A stretch of 64,000 bases of DNA from Bacteroidota bacterium (lineage in GTDB: Bacteria; Bacteroidota; Bacteroidia; AKYH767-A; OLB10), in assembly GCA_016714535.1 (NCBI GenBank), contig JADKDR010000005.1:371218-435217 (forward strand), in the 5' to 3' direction. The stretch's first letter is position 1. Every line of letters starts with the position of its first letter. The notes below the pieces were generated by a model. The model made no database searches. It had not been told where the DNA came from and saw only the letters and a list, made by a program, of their open reading frames with translations. A program made the translations under genes and the position numbers. Below are positions 46,425 to 55,057 of the stretch, piece after piece.

Positions 46425-46979
46425 ATGTCACGCGTAGGAAAATTACCCATATCAGTACCCACAGGTGTAACCGTTACAGTAAACGGAGATAATGTAGTCG
46501 TTAAAGGTCCTAAAGGAACTTCAACACAACAATTAACAGATGGAATAGGTGCAACGATAAATGATGGCACTCTTGAAGTAACAAGGCCAACCGAGCAAAA
46601 GCGCCACAAAGCTTTACACGGTTTGTACAGGGCTTTAATCAATAACATGATTAAAGGATGTAACGAGGGCTTTAAAGTTGAGCAAGAACTTGTCGGAGTC
46701 GGTTATCGTGCAACTAATACTGGAAATCTTTTGGATTTAGTATTGGGATATTCGCATCATGTTATTTTTGATTTGCCTTCGGAAATCAAGGTTTCAACCA
46801 GACAAGATCGTGGTGCAAATCCTATCATAACTCTTGAAAGTCATGATAAACAACTATTAGGAGCGGTTTGTGCAAAAATCCGTTCGCTGCGTACCCCTGA
46901 ACCTTATAAAGGAAAAGGTATTAAGTTTGTGGGAGAAGCATTACGCAGAAAAGCAGGTAAATCAGCAGCTAAAAAATAA
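46425..46979 (+). CDS. rplF: 50S ribosomal protein L6
   Basis: The 184-residue protein contains MSRVGKLPISVPTGVTVT and EPYKGKGIKFVGEALRRKAGK. Confidence 0.97.
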   Translation: MSRVGKLPISVPTGVTVTVNGDNVVVKGPKGTSTQQLTDGIGATINDGTLEVTRPTEQKRHKALHGLYRALINNMIKGCNEGFKVEQELVGVGYRATNTGNLLDLVLGYSHHVIFDLPSEIKVSTRQDRGANPIITLESHDKQLLGAVCAKIRSLRTPEPYKGKGIKFVGEALRRKAGKSAAKK

Positions 46980-46990
46980 TTTTAAATCAC

Positions 46991-47338
46991 ATGCCAACTA
47001 AAAAAGTATTAAGAAGAAATAGCATTCGCAAGCGTGTTCGCAAAGTGATAATAGGAACTTCACAAACTCCGAGATTATCCGTATTTCGAAGCAATCGCGA
47101 TATATACGCTCAATTGATAGATGACGCAACTGGAACAACCATTTTGGCAGCATCTTCAAAAAAAATGAGTGAAAAAACAAATAAAACTGAAAAAGCTTCC
47201 AAAGTAGGAACAGAGATAGCATCAAAGGCTGTAGCTGCAGGAATTAAAACTGTGGTGTTTGACCGCGGTGGATATTTATATCATGGACGTGTAAAGGCTT
47301 TGGCTGATGGTGCACGAATTGGAGGCCTAATTTTCTAA
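46991..47338 (+). CDS. rplR: 50S ribosomal protein L18
   Basis: The 115-residue 5S rRNA protein contains PRLSVFRSNRDIYAQLIDD and FDRGGYLYHGRVKALADGAR. Confidence 0.97.
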   Translation: MPTKKVLRRNSIRKRVRKVIIGTSQTPRLSVFRSNRDIYAQLIDDATGTTILAASSKKMSEKTNKTEKASKVGTEIASKAVAAGIKTVVFDRGGYLYHGRVKALADGARIGGLIF

Positions 47339-47348
47339 AATCGAAACA

Positions 47349-47864
47349 ATGGCAATAAACATAAGAAGAGTAAAATCTAGTGAGATAGAACTAAAGGACC
47401 GTCTGGTTGGTGTTAATCGTGTTACCAAAGTTACCAAGGGAGGTAGAGCTTTTTCCTTTGCAGCAATTATCGTTGTTGGCGATGAAAAAGGGGTAGTAGG
47501 TCATGGCCTTGGAAAAGCAAAAGAAGTATCCGATGCGGTAACTAAAGGTGTAGATGATGCTAAAAAAAATCTAGTGCGTGTAACGGTAAATAAGGGAACG
47601 GTTCCTCATGAGCAAGAAGGAAAATTTGGAGGAGCTCGAGTATTCCTTAAACCTGCCGCCCCCGGAACCGGAGTAATTGCCGGAGGTGCTATGCGTGCAG
47701 TTTTAGAGAGTGTAGGAATTACCGATGTATTGGCCAAATCAAAAGGTTCTTCTAACCCTCACAATGTGGTTAAGGCCACAATTAATGCCTTGGCTCAAAT
47801 GCGAGATGCGGCTACAGTTGCAAACAATCGTGGCATTGAACTAACCAAGGTTTTTAACGGTTAA
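47349..47864 (+). CDS. rpsE: 30S ribosomal protein S5
   Basis: The 171-residue protein has LVGVNRVTKVTKGGRAFSF (the ribosome-ambiguity region) and GAMRAVLESVGITDVLAKS. It is intact and normal in length. Confidence 0.97.
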   Translation: MAINIRRVKSSEIELKDRLVGVNRVTKVTKGGRAFSFAAIIVVGDEKGVVGHGLGKAKEVSDAVTKGVDDAKKNLVRVTVNKGTVPHEQEGKFGGARVFLKPAAPGTGVIAGGAMRAVLESVGITDVLAKSKGSSNPHNVVKATINALAQMRDAATVANNRGIELTKVFNG

Positions 47865-47889
47865 TCCAAATAATAAAAAGAAAGTCGAA

Positions 47890-48069
47890 ATGGCAAGAGT
47901 AAAAATAACACAAGTAAAAAGCGGAATTGACCGCCCTGAGCGTCAGAAAAGAAATCTGAAGGCGTTAGGTTTTACTAAAATTGGTCAGTCAATAGAAAAG
48001 GAACTTAATGATCAGGTTCAAGGAATGATACGTAAAGTTTCTCATTTAGTTAGAGTAGAAAACATTTAA
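47890..48069 (+). CDS. rpmD: 50S ribosomal protein L30
   Basis: The 59-residue protein reads MARVKITQVKSGIDRPERQ and ends VSHLVRVENI, typical L30. It sits in the usual place between rpsE and rplO. Confidence 0.96.
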   Translation: MARVKITQVKSGIDRPERQKRNLKALGFTKIGQSIEKELNDQVQGMIRKVSHLVRVENI

Positions 48070-48083
48070 TAATCGAACAATCA

Positions 48084-48542
48084 ATGAATCTGCATAATCT
48101 GGCTCCGGCAAAAGGAGCTACCAAAACAAACCGAAGAAATGGACGTGGTCAGGGATCTGGCGGTGGAGGAACAGCTCGTAGAGGTCACAAAGGGGCACAA
48201 TCGCGTTCGGGTTACTCTCAAAAAATTGGTTTTGAAGGTGGGCAAATGCCGCTTCAACGCAGGGTTCCTAAATTTGGCTTCAAAAATATCAACCGTGTTG
48301 AATACAAAGCAATCAACCTGGACGCAATACAAGCTTTGGTAGAAAAGACTGGCGCTACTGACATAACTCCTCAATTGCTTTTTGAAAGAGGACTAGTTGC
48401 TAAGAGAGATTTGGTAAAAATATTGGGTAGGGGCGAAATTAAAGGAGCTATTAATATAACGGCCCACGCCTTTAGCGCAACTGCAAAAAACGCTATTGAG
48501 GCTAAAGGTGGTACCACCGCTTCAATACAAAAAAATAATTAA
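48084..48542 (+). CDS. rplO: 50S ribosomal protein L15
   Basis: The 152-residue protein has the Gly/Arg-rich N-terminus GRGQGSGGGGTARRGHKGA and GQMPLQRRVPKFGF. It precedes secY by 41 bp. Confidence 0.97.
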   Translation: MNLHNLAPAKGATKTNRRNGRGQGSGGGGTARRGHKGAQSRSGYSQKIGFEGGQMPLQRRVPKFGFKNINRVEYKAINLDAIQALVEKTGATDITPQLLFERGLVAKRDLVKILGRGEIKGAINITAHAFSATAKNAIEAKGGTTASIQKNN

Positions 48543-48583
48543 TCGGAAATAGTAAGAGCTATAGCCAACTATCTTAAATAAAT

Positions 48584-49924
48584 ATGAAGAGATTTTTAAC
48601 TACTATTCAAAACATCTTCCGAATCGAGGATTTGAAGTCAAAGCTTTTTATCACTTTGATTTGTATTCTTGTATATAGGCTTGGTGCTCATATTGTATTA
48701 CCAGGTATAGATCCCCAAGCATTAGAGTCTTTAAAATCACAGGCTCAAGGGGGTTGTTTGGCTTGTTAGATATGTTTGCTGGTGGAGCATTTTCTCAAGC
48801 ATCCATATTTGCAATTGGAATTATGCCATATATAAGCGCTAGTATTGTAATTCAGTTGTTATCAATGGCTATGCCATCCTTTCAAAAGCTTCAGAAAGAA
48901 GGAGAAAGCGGACGTAAGAAGTTGACACAATGGACTCGTTTACTAACAGTAGGGGTATGCTTATTACAAGCACCCGGATACTTAGTAAATTTGCAAGCAC
49001 AAGCGCCAGGTGCAATTCTTGAGAATTCATTCATGTTTACCTTCACATCAGTAATTATATTAACTGCTGGAACATTATTCGTAATGTGGCTGGGAGAAAA
49101 AATTCAGGATCGTGGAATTGGTAATGGTACTTCACTTATTATCATGGTTGGTATTATCGCCCGCTTACCACAGGCTATTGGAGGGGAGTTTACCAGAACC
49201 ATGACTACCGGCAGCGGTGGTATACTAATGTTTTTAGTAGAAATTATTTTCTGGTTAAGTGTAATAGCTGCGGTTATATTGTTGGTGCAAGGAACCCGTA
49301 AAAATTCCTGTTCAATTTGCAAAAACAATTGTTGGTAATCGCCAATATGGTGGTGTTCGTCAGTATATACCTTTAAAAGTAAATACAGCAGGTGTTATGC
49401 CGATTATTTTTGCTCAAGCCATTATGTTTATTCCATTGACAATAGCTCAGTTTTTTCCGAGCGAATCAATGCAGGGATTTTTAGCAGCATTTACTCGCAG
49501 CGAATCCTTCTGGTATAATTTCGTATTTGCATTATTGATAGTTGTTTTTACATATTTCTATACGGCTATTGCGGTTAATCCTAACCAAATGGCTGATGAT
49601 ATGAAGAAGAATAATGGGTTTGTTCCTGGTATAAAACCAGGAAGAAAGACCGCTGAATTTATTGATGAAGTTATGTCGCGAATTACCCTGCCAGGTGCCT
49701 TGTTTCTTGCCTTGGTAGCAATCTTGCCTGCCATTGCACAATTAATCGGTATCAATCAAAATTTTGCACAATTTTTTGGAGGTACCAGTTTGTTGATTAT
49801 GGTTGGTGTAATATTAGATACCCTTCAGCAGATTGAAAGTCAATTATTAATGCGTAAGTACGATGGATTGATGAAGTCGGGAAGGATTAAAGGACGCACA
49901 ACGATGAGTGCGGTACCACAATAA
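48584..49924 (+). CDS. secY: SecY translocase channel subunit (two frameshifts)
   Basis: SecY forms the protein-conducting channel and is essential. The pieces are 48584-48753 (IEDLKSKLFITLICILVYRL), 48754-49304 (IGIMPYISASIVIQLL, EKIQDRGIGNGTSLIIMVG) and 49305-49924 (VNTAGVMPIIFAQAIMF to the end). One missing G in the G5 run 48749-48753 (QAQGGLFGLLDMFAGGA) and one extra A in the A5 run 49300-49304 (TRKIPVQFAKTIVGNRQ) restore a normal SecY of about 446 residues. Both breaks are at homopolymers and I infer read errors. Confidence 0.93.
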
Positions 49925-49950
49925 AATTTCTTAAATTATAGAATTTTAGA

Positions 49951-50775
49951 GTGGCGGTAAATTTAAAATCGAAAGAAGAAATAGAGTTAATAAAGATTAG
50001 TTCTTTACTTGTTGGGGAGACTTTGGCAATGCTAGCCTCCGAATTGAAGCCTGGGATTTCGACCTTGAAATTAGACACAATGGCCAATGACTTTATAAGG
50101 TCGCATGGGGCAGTGCCTACTTTCATGGGATATCATGGTTATAAGTACAATACATGTATATCAGTTAATGAAGAGGTGGTTCATGGACTTCCATCTAATC
50201 GCGAAGTTAAGGATGGCGACTTGGTATCAATTGATATTGGTGTTACCAAGAATGGGTGGATAGGAGACTCAGCCTATTCCTTTGGAATAGGCGAAGTTAG
50301 TGCCGAAAAGCTAAAGCTAATGGAAGTGACTTACCAGTGCTTATACCTCGGAATTGCGCAGGCACTGATAGGAAAGCGGGTTGGTGATATTAGTTCAGCT
50401 GTGCAGGTATTTGCCGAAAAAAATGGATATGGAGTTGTTCGTGAATTAGTAGGGCATGGAGTAGGCAAGATGTTGCATGAGAAACCTGAAGTTCCAAATT
50501 ATGGAACCAGAGGGAATGGGCCGCTGCTTAAGGAAGGAATGGTAATAGCAATAGAGCCAATGATAAATGCCGGTAAAAGGCAAGTGTCGCAGTTAAATGA
50601 TAAGTGGACCATTGTTACAGCCGACCGAAAGCCTTCGGCACATTATGAGCATACGGTAGCAATAGTAGATAAAAATCAACCTTTGATTTTATCATCCTTT
50701 GAATTGATTGAAGGGGCAATAGCAAATAATCGCGAGTTAACACACTTCAAACAAGTAATAGAAAAGATTGGATAA
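49951..50775 (+). CDS. map: Methionine aminopeptidase type I
   Basis: The 274-residue enzyme removes the initiator methionine. Metal-binding residues lie in VSIDIGVTKNGWIGD, GHGVGKMLHEKPEVPNYG and MVIAIEPM. It starts with GTG and sits between secY and infA, the normal place in this cluster. Confidence 0.96.
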   Translation: MAVNLKSKEEIELIKISSLLVGETLAMLASELKPGISTLKLDTMANDFIRSHGAVPTFMGYHGYKYNTCISVNEEVVHGLPSNREVKDGDLVSIDIGVTKNGWIGDSAYSFGIGEVSAEKLKLMEVTYQCLYLGIAQALIGKRVGDISSAVQVFAEKNGYGVVRELVGHGVGKMLHEKPEVPNYGTRGNGPLLKEGMVIAIEPMINAGKRQVSQLNDKWTIVTADRKPSAHYEHTVAIVDKNQPLILSSFELIEGAIANNRELTHFKQVIEKIG

Positions 50776-50782
50776 GTAAAAA

Positions 50783-51001
50783 ATGTCAAAACAAACATCG
50801 ATAGAGCAGGACGGTACCATCACGGAAGCATTGAGCAATGCCATGTTTAGAGTTGAACTCGAAAATGGTCATCAATTAATCGCACATATTTCCGGTAAAA
50901 TGCGTATGCACTACATAAAGATTTTGACAGGAGATAAGGTAAAAGTTGAAATATCGCCTTATGACTTATCAAAGGGAAGAATAACCTTCCGATACAAATA
51001 A
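50783..51001 (+). CDS. infA: Translation initiation factor IF-1
   Basis: The 72-residue OB-fold protein contains QDGTITEALSNAMFRVELEN and KVEISPYDLSKGRITFRYK. Confidence 0.97.
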   Translation: MSKQTSIEQDGTITEALSNAMFRVELENGHQLIAHISGKMRMHYIKILTGDKVKVEISPYDLSKGRITFRYK

Positions 51002-51060
51002 AGAAGAATTGAAAATTGAATTCCGTAAGGAAATTATAAAAGAGCAAACACAGAATAGCG

Positions 51061-51177
51061 ATGAAAGTAAAACCATCATTAAAGAAACGTAGTGCCGAAT
51101 GCAAAATAGTTCGCAGAAAGGGCAAACTGTACGTGATTAACAAAAAGAATCCTCGTTTTAAACAACGTCAGGGATAA
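51061..51177 (+). CDS. rpmJ: 50S ribosomal protein L36
   Basis: The 38-residue protein reads MKVKPSLKKRSAECKIVRRK and ends PRFKQRQG. It retains one of the three Cys and lacks the His of the classical zinc site, so it is a C-minus L36. Confidence 0.95.
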   Translation: MKVKPSLKKRSAECKIVRRKGKLYVINKKNPRFKQRQG

Positions 51178-51219
51178 TCCATCATTTTAAAAATAATTAA
51201 CTAGAAAAAAGACTAATTC

Positions 51220-51594
51220 ATGGCTCGTATAGCAGGAATTGATTTACCAAAAAATAAAAGAGGAGAAATAGGATTGACCTATATCTTCGGAATAGGCCGA
51301 CCTACCGCGCAGCGTATTCTGGCCGAATGTGGCATTGACTTTAACAAAAAGGTTAATGAGTGGAATGATGATGAATTGAATGCAATTCGCTCACTTATAA
51401 ACGAATTTAAAGTTGAAGGTGCATTACGCTCAGAAGTACAGTTAAACATCAAGCGATTGATGGATATTAACTGTTATCGTGGTGTGCGTCATCGTAAAGG
51501 ACTGCCCGTAAGAGGTCAGCGCACTAAAAACAATTGCCGTACACGGAAGGGTAAGAGAAAGACAGTTGCTAACAAGAAGAAGGTAACTAAGTAA
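51220..51594 (+). CDS. rpsM: 30S ribosomal protein S13
   Basis: The 124-residue protein contains IAGIDLPKNKRGEIGLTYIF and HRKGLPVRGQRTKNNCRTRK, with a lysine-rich tail. It opens the alpha part of the cluster. Confidence 0.97.
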   Translation: MARIAGIDLPKNKRGEIGLTYIFGIGRPTAQRILAECGIDFNKKVNEWNDDELNAIRSLINEFKVEGALRSEVQLNIKRLMDINCYRGVRHRKGLPVRGQRTKNNCRTRKGKRKTVANKKKVTK

Positions 51595-51621
51595 TAACTA
51601 ATTAAACACGCAAAAAAATAG

Positions 51622-52023
51622 ATGGCTACACAAAAAACCGCGGCAACAAAAACCGTAAAAAAGAAAGTAGTAAAAGTAGAAGCCAATGGCGAAGCACATA
51701 TTAGCGCTACCTTCAATAATATTATCATTAGCTTAACAAATTTAAATGGCCAGGTTATATCATGGTCTAGTGCAGGCAAAATGGGTTTCAAGGGATCTAA
51801 AAAGAATACACCTTATGCTGCTCAGATGGCAGCTGCCGATTGTGCTAAAGTTGCTTATGATATGGGGTTAAGAAGAGTGAAGGTTATTGTTAAAGGCCCA
51901 GGTGCCGGACGTGAGTCAGCAATGCGTTCATTGGGAGTGTCGGGAATAGAAATAAGTGAGATATTGGACTTAACACCAATACCACACAATGGATGCCGCC
52001 CTCCGGGACGCAGAAGAATATAA
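51622..52023 (+). CDS. rpsK: 30S ribosomal protein S11
   Basis: The 133-residue protein contains ATFNNIIISLTNLNGQVISW and ILDLTPIPHNGCRPPGRRR. Confidence 0.97.
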   Translation: MATQKTAATKTVKKKVVKVEANGEAHISATFNNIIISLTNLNGQVISWSSAGKMGFKGSKKNTPYAAQMAAADCAKVAYDMGLRRVKVIVKGPGAGRESAMRSLGVSGIEISEILDLTPIPHNGCRPPGRRRI

Positions 52024-52071
52024 GGTAATTACTACAAAAGAATAAATTAAGAAATCTGAATTTTATAAAAA

Positions 52072-52677
52072 ATGGCTAGATATACAGGTCCAAAAACAAA
52101 AATTGCGAGAAAATTTAAAACGGCTATTTTCGGCCCGGATAAATATTTTGATAAGCGCCAATATCCTCCGGGACAACACGGAGTTAGTAAAAAGCGTTCA
52201 AAAATGTCGGAATACGCAACCCAGTTACAAGAAAAGCAAAAAGTAAAATATACTTATGGAATACTTGAGCGACAGTTTGCAAAAACATTTCATATAGCTC
52301 AGCGTAAAGAAGGTATTACCGGTGAAAATTTGCTAAAACTTATTGAGTCACGTTTAGACAATGTTGTTTACCGCATGGGTATAGCCCCTTCGCGCGCAGC
52401 TGCACGTCAACTTGTTTCTCATAAGCATATCATAGTGAATGAAACGGTAGTAAATATTCCTTCATTTACTGTTCGTGCAGGAGATGTGATTGGAGTTCGT
52501 GAGAAATCGAAATCCATGGGAGTGATTTCTGATAGCTTAAGTGGCCGTGCAAGCAGATTTGCATGGTTGGAGTGGGATCAGGCTACCATGACCGGAAAGT
52601 TTTTAAATGCTCCTTCCAGAGAGGAAATTCCGGAGCCTATTAAAGAGCAATTGATTGTCGAATTATATTCTAAGTAG
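52072..52677 (+). CDS. rpsD: 30S ribosomal protein S4
   Basis: The 201-residue primary 16S-binding protein has MARYTGPKTKIARKF and the S4 RNA-binding domain ESRLDNVVYRMGIAPSRAAAR. No N-terminal Cys zinc site is present. Confidence 0.97.
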   Translation: MARYTGPKTKIARKFKTAIFGPDKYFDKRQYPPGQHGVSKKRSKMSEYATQLQEKQKVKYTYGILERQFAKTFHIAQRKEGITGENLLKLIESRLDNVVYRMGIAPSRAAARQLVSHKHIIVNETVVNIPSFTVRAGDVIGVREKSKSMGVISDSLSGRASRFAWLEWDQATMTGKFLNAPSREEIPEPIKEQLIVELYSK

Positions 52678-52795
52678 TAATTCACATTGAAAATGTAAGT
52701 CTATAGTGAATATTTAGATTCACAGACAAAATCAAAAGGGCGAGATTCAATACCTTGCCTGAATTAATAACTAAACAAAAAAAAATAAATTAAAT

Positions 52796-53788
52796 ATGGC
52801 AATACTAGCATTTCAAAAACCGGATAAAGTAGTTATGCTTAATTCAACAGACTTTCATGGTTTGTTTGAGTTTCGTCCACTTGAGCCTGGATATGGAGTA
52901 ACTATTGGAAACGCTTTGCGTAGGATTTTACTTTCTTCATTGGAAGGCTTCGCAATTACATCTGTACGCATCTCAGGAGTTGACCATGAGTTTTCTACAA
53001 TCAAAGGTGTAGTTGAAGATGTAACTGAGATTATATTGAACCTAAAACAAGTTCGCTTTAAGAAACAAATAGAATCAACTTTTTTTGAAAAAGTTATCGT
53101 ATCGGTTTCAGGTAAAGAGCAGTTTACTGCCGGTGATATTAGCAAACACACTACTGCCTTTCAGGTTTTAAATCCTGATTTGGTAATTTGCAATATGAAC
53201 AACTCGGTAAAGTTGCAATTAGAGTTAACCATAGACAAGGGAAGAGGTTATGTACCGGCTGAAGAGAATAAGAATGCCAACCTTCCTATAAGCGCTATTG
53301 CCATTGACTCTATTTACACACCAATACGCAATGTGAAATATCATGTGGAGAATTTTCGTGTAGAACAAAAAACCGATTATGAAAAATTGGTAATGGAAAT
53401 TACTACCGATGGAAGCATTCATCCTAAGGAAGCATTAAAGGAAGCAGCAGAGATATTGATTCATCACTTTATGTTGTTCTCAGATGAGAAAATCACCTTG
53501 GAGCATAAGCTTAAGACACCAACAGAGGAGTTTGATGAGTCGTCATTACACATGCGACAATTATTAAAAACCAAATTGGTTGATATGGACTTATCTGTTC
53601 GTGCCTTGAATTGCTTAAAAGCTGCAGATGTTGAAACATTGGGAGATCTAGTATCTTACAATAAGAGTGATTTATTAAAATTCCGAAATTTCGGTAAGAA
53701 GTCACTAACAGAATTAGAAGATTTGGTTCGTAATAAGAACCTTACTTTTGGAATGAATCTGTCAAAATATAAATTGGAAAAAGAATAA
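52796..53788 (+). CDS. rpoA: RNA polymerase alpha subunit
   Basis: The 330-residue protein has the N-terminal dimerisation domain (PLEPGYGVTIGNALRRILLS) and the C-terminal DNA/activator-binding domain (VRALNCLKAADVETLGDLVS, FGKKSLTELEDLV). Length and order are normal. Confidence 0.98.
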   Translation: MAILAFQKPDKVVMLNSTDFHGLFEFRPLEPGYGVTIGNALRRILLSSLEGFAITSVRISGVDHEFSTIKGVVEDVTEIILNLKQVRFKKQIESTFFEKVIVSVSGKEQFTAGDISKHTTAFQVLNPDLVICNMNNSVKLQLELTIDKGRGYVPAEENKNANLPISAIAIDSIYTPIRNVKYHVENFRVEQKTDYEKLVMEITTDGSIHPKEALKEAAEILIHHFMLFSDEKITLEHKLKTPTEEFDESSLHMRQLLKTKLVDMDLSVRALNCLKAADVETLGDLVSYNKSDLLKFRNFGKKSLTELEDLVRNKNLTFGMNLSKYKLEKE

Positions 53789-53859
53789 GGTAATTAATAT
53801 AAAAGACAGTTGGTGTGTAAATGCTCTCTGTGCTTTAATGAATAAAAAGAAAACGAATC

Positions 53860-54318
53860 ATGCGTCACGGAAAAACAATAAATCATTTAGGAAGAAAATA
53901 TGGTCATCGTCAGGCATTATTATCAAACCTGGCAAGTTCGCTTATTTTGCATAAGCGTATTAATACCACAGTAGCAAAAGCTAAAGCTTTGCGAAAGTAT
54001 GTTGAACCATTAATTACCAAATCGAAGGACGATAGTACTCACTCGCGTAGAACTGTGTTTAGCTATTTGCAGAACAAAGAAGCGCTAAAGGAGCTTTACA
54101 AAGAAGTTGCCAATAAGATTGGTGAACGTCCGGGTGGTTATACAAGAATTATAAAATTAGAGCCACGCTTGGGTGATAATGCACAGATGTGTATGATGGA
54201 ATTGGTTGATTTCAATGCCATCTATACAGGAGGTAAAGAGAAAGCAGGCAAAGCCAAAACAAGAAGAGGACGTACCAAGAAAAAGGCTGATGCTGCACCC
54301 GAAGCAACAACTGAATAA
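53860..54318 (+). CDS. rplQ: 50S ribosomal protein L17
   Basis: The 152-residue protein has MRHGKTINHLGRKYGHRQA and GERPGGYTRIIKLEPRLGDN. A Lys/Ala-rich tail of about 30 residues extends past the core. It is the last gene of the supercluster. Confidence 0.97.
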   Translation: MRHGKTINHLGRKYGHRQALLSNLASSLILHKRINTTVAKAKALRKYVEPLITKSKDDSTHSRRTVFSYLQNKEALKELYKEVANKIGERPGGYTRIIKLEPRLGDNAQMCMMELVDFNAIYTGGKEKAGKAKTRRGRTKKKADAAPEATTE

Positions 54319-54346
54319 GTATTCGGATCATAAGAGAATATCAAAG

Positions 54347-54376
54347 AGCCATTTCAATTTTGAAGTGGCTTTTTTG
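54347..54376 (+). terminator. Terminator of the ribosomal supercluster
   Basis: Stem agccatttca pairs with tgaagtggct (one G-T pair) around an ATTT loop, followed by a T-run, 28 bp after rplQ. Confidence 0.85.
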
Positions 54377-54761
54377 TTTTAGTGAGAAATTAAGGCAAGG
54401 ACAATGTTAGGTTTTAACATTCAAATTATAAATCCGTATTATCTATACATCGAGCTGACGCTACGCGAACATCTCGAAGAGCGAGGTGTTTAATTTACTA
54501 TAGAATAGTTACTATTACAGTATACGTTGTCATAGTAGTTACGAGCTACAAGCTCGCACCAGCTGGGGGGGCAAACTTAGTGTTTTCGTTGCAAATTAAA
54601 AATTTGTAATTTTTACTATTCGAGATGCCGTGAAGCGACATATCGAAGCGCGCGCTTACTTTCTTAGCAAGTATATAAATCTGAGAATTATTAAAGTTTT
54701 GATGGAGTCAGAAACTACATAAAGTAAGGAGTCAACTTTGACTATATTCCCAATTTGCCTG
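54377..54761. repeat. Gene-free region with dispersed-repeat fragments
   Basis: It holds short inverted elements such as 'cgaacatctcgaagagcgagg' and 'cgagctacaagctcg', a variant 'cagtatacgttgtcatag', and 'attcgagatgccgtgaagcg'. These resemble parts of the repeats at 10.8-14.1 kb. No gene is seen. Confidence 0.5.
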
Positions 54762-55031
54762 TTATCTATACCATTCATCAGTCAAATACTTATCCGGAAT
54801 TTTACCAGACCAAGGATCAATTATTCCCAATTCATTAAGTTCGTCAAACCATCTGTCTCTTTTTGACTCAGGTAGTCGTTCTGCGCACCAAGGACAAAAC
54901 TCTATAAGGATGGAAGAATTCCCACCATCAAGGATTTTAATTCCGTATTCGTCAAACTTTTGGACGTAGATAATTGGTGTATCAACGTTTTCAAAGTCCT
55001 CTGAAGCGAACTCTTTCAATCTATTGCACAT
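54762..55031 (-). CDS. DUF6980-like small acidic protein, proposed immunity protein
   Basis: The 89-residue protein has the pattern FDEYGIKILDGGNSSILIEF, CPWCAERLPESKRDRWFDEL and ends LTDEWYR, which I recognise as the DUF6980 type (CPWC, LPESKRDxWFDEL). It is acidic. It lies 26 bp downstream of a Rhs tip ending in a colicin E3-like RNase on the same strand, the standard place for a cognate immunity gene. The immunity role is inference from position and charge; it does not look like colicin E3 immunity protein in sequence. Confidence 0.7.
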   Translation of the reverse strand: MCNRLKEFASEDFENVDTPIIYVQKFDEYGIKILDGGNSSILIEFCPWCAERLPESKRDRWFDELNELGIIDPWSGKIPDKYLTDEWYR

Positions 55032-55057
55032 AGTTTTCTAATTTTACATTTTAATAA

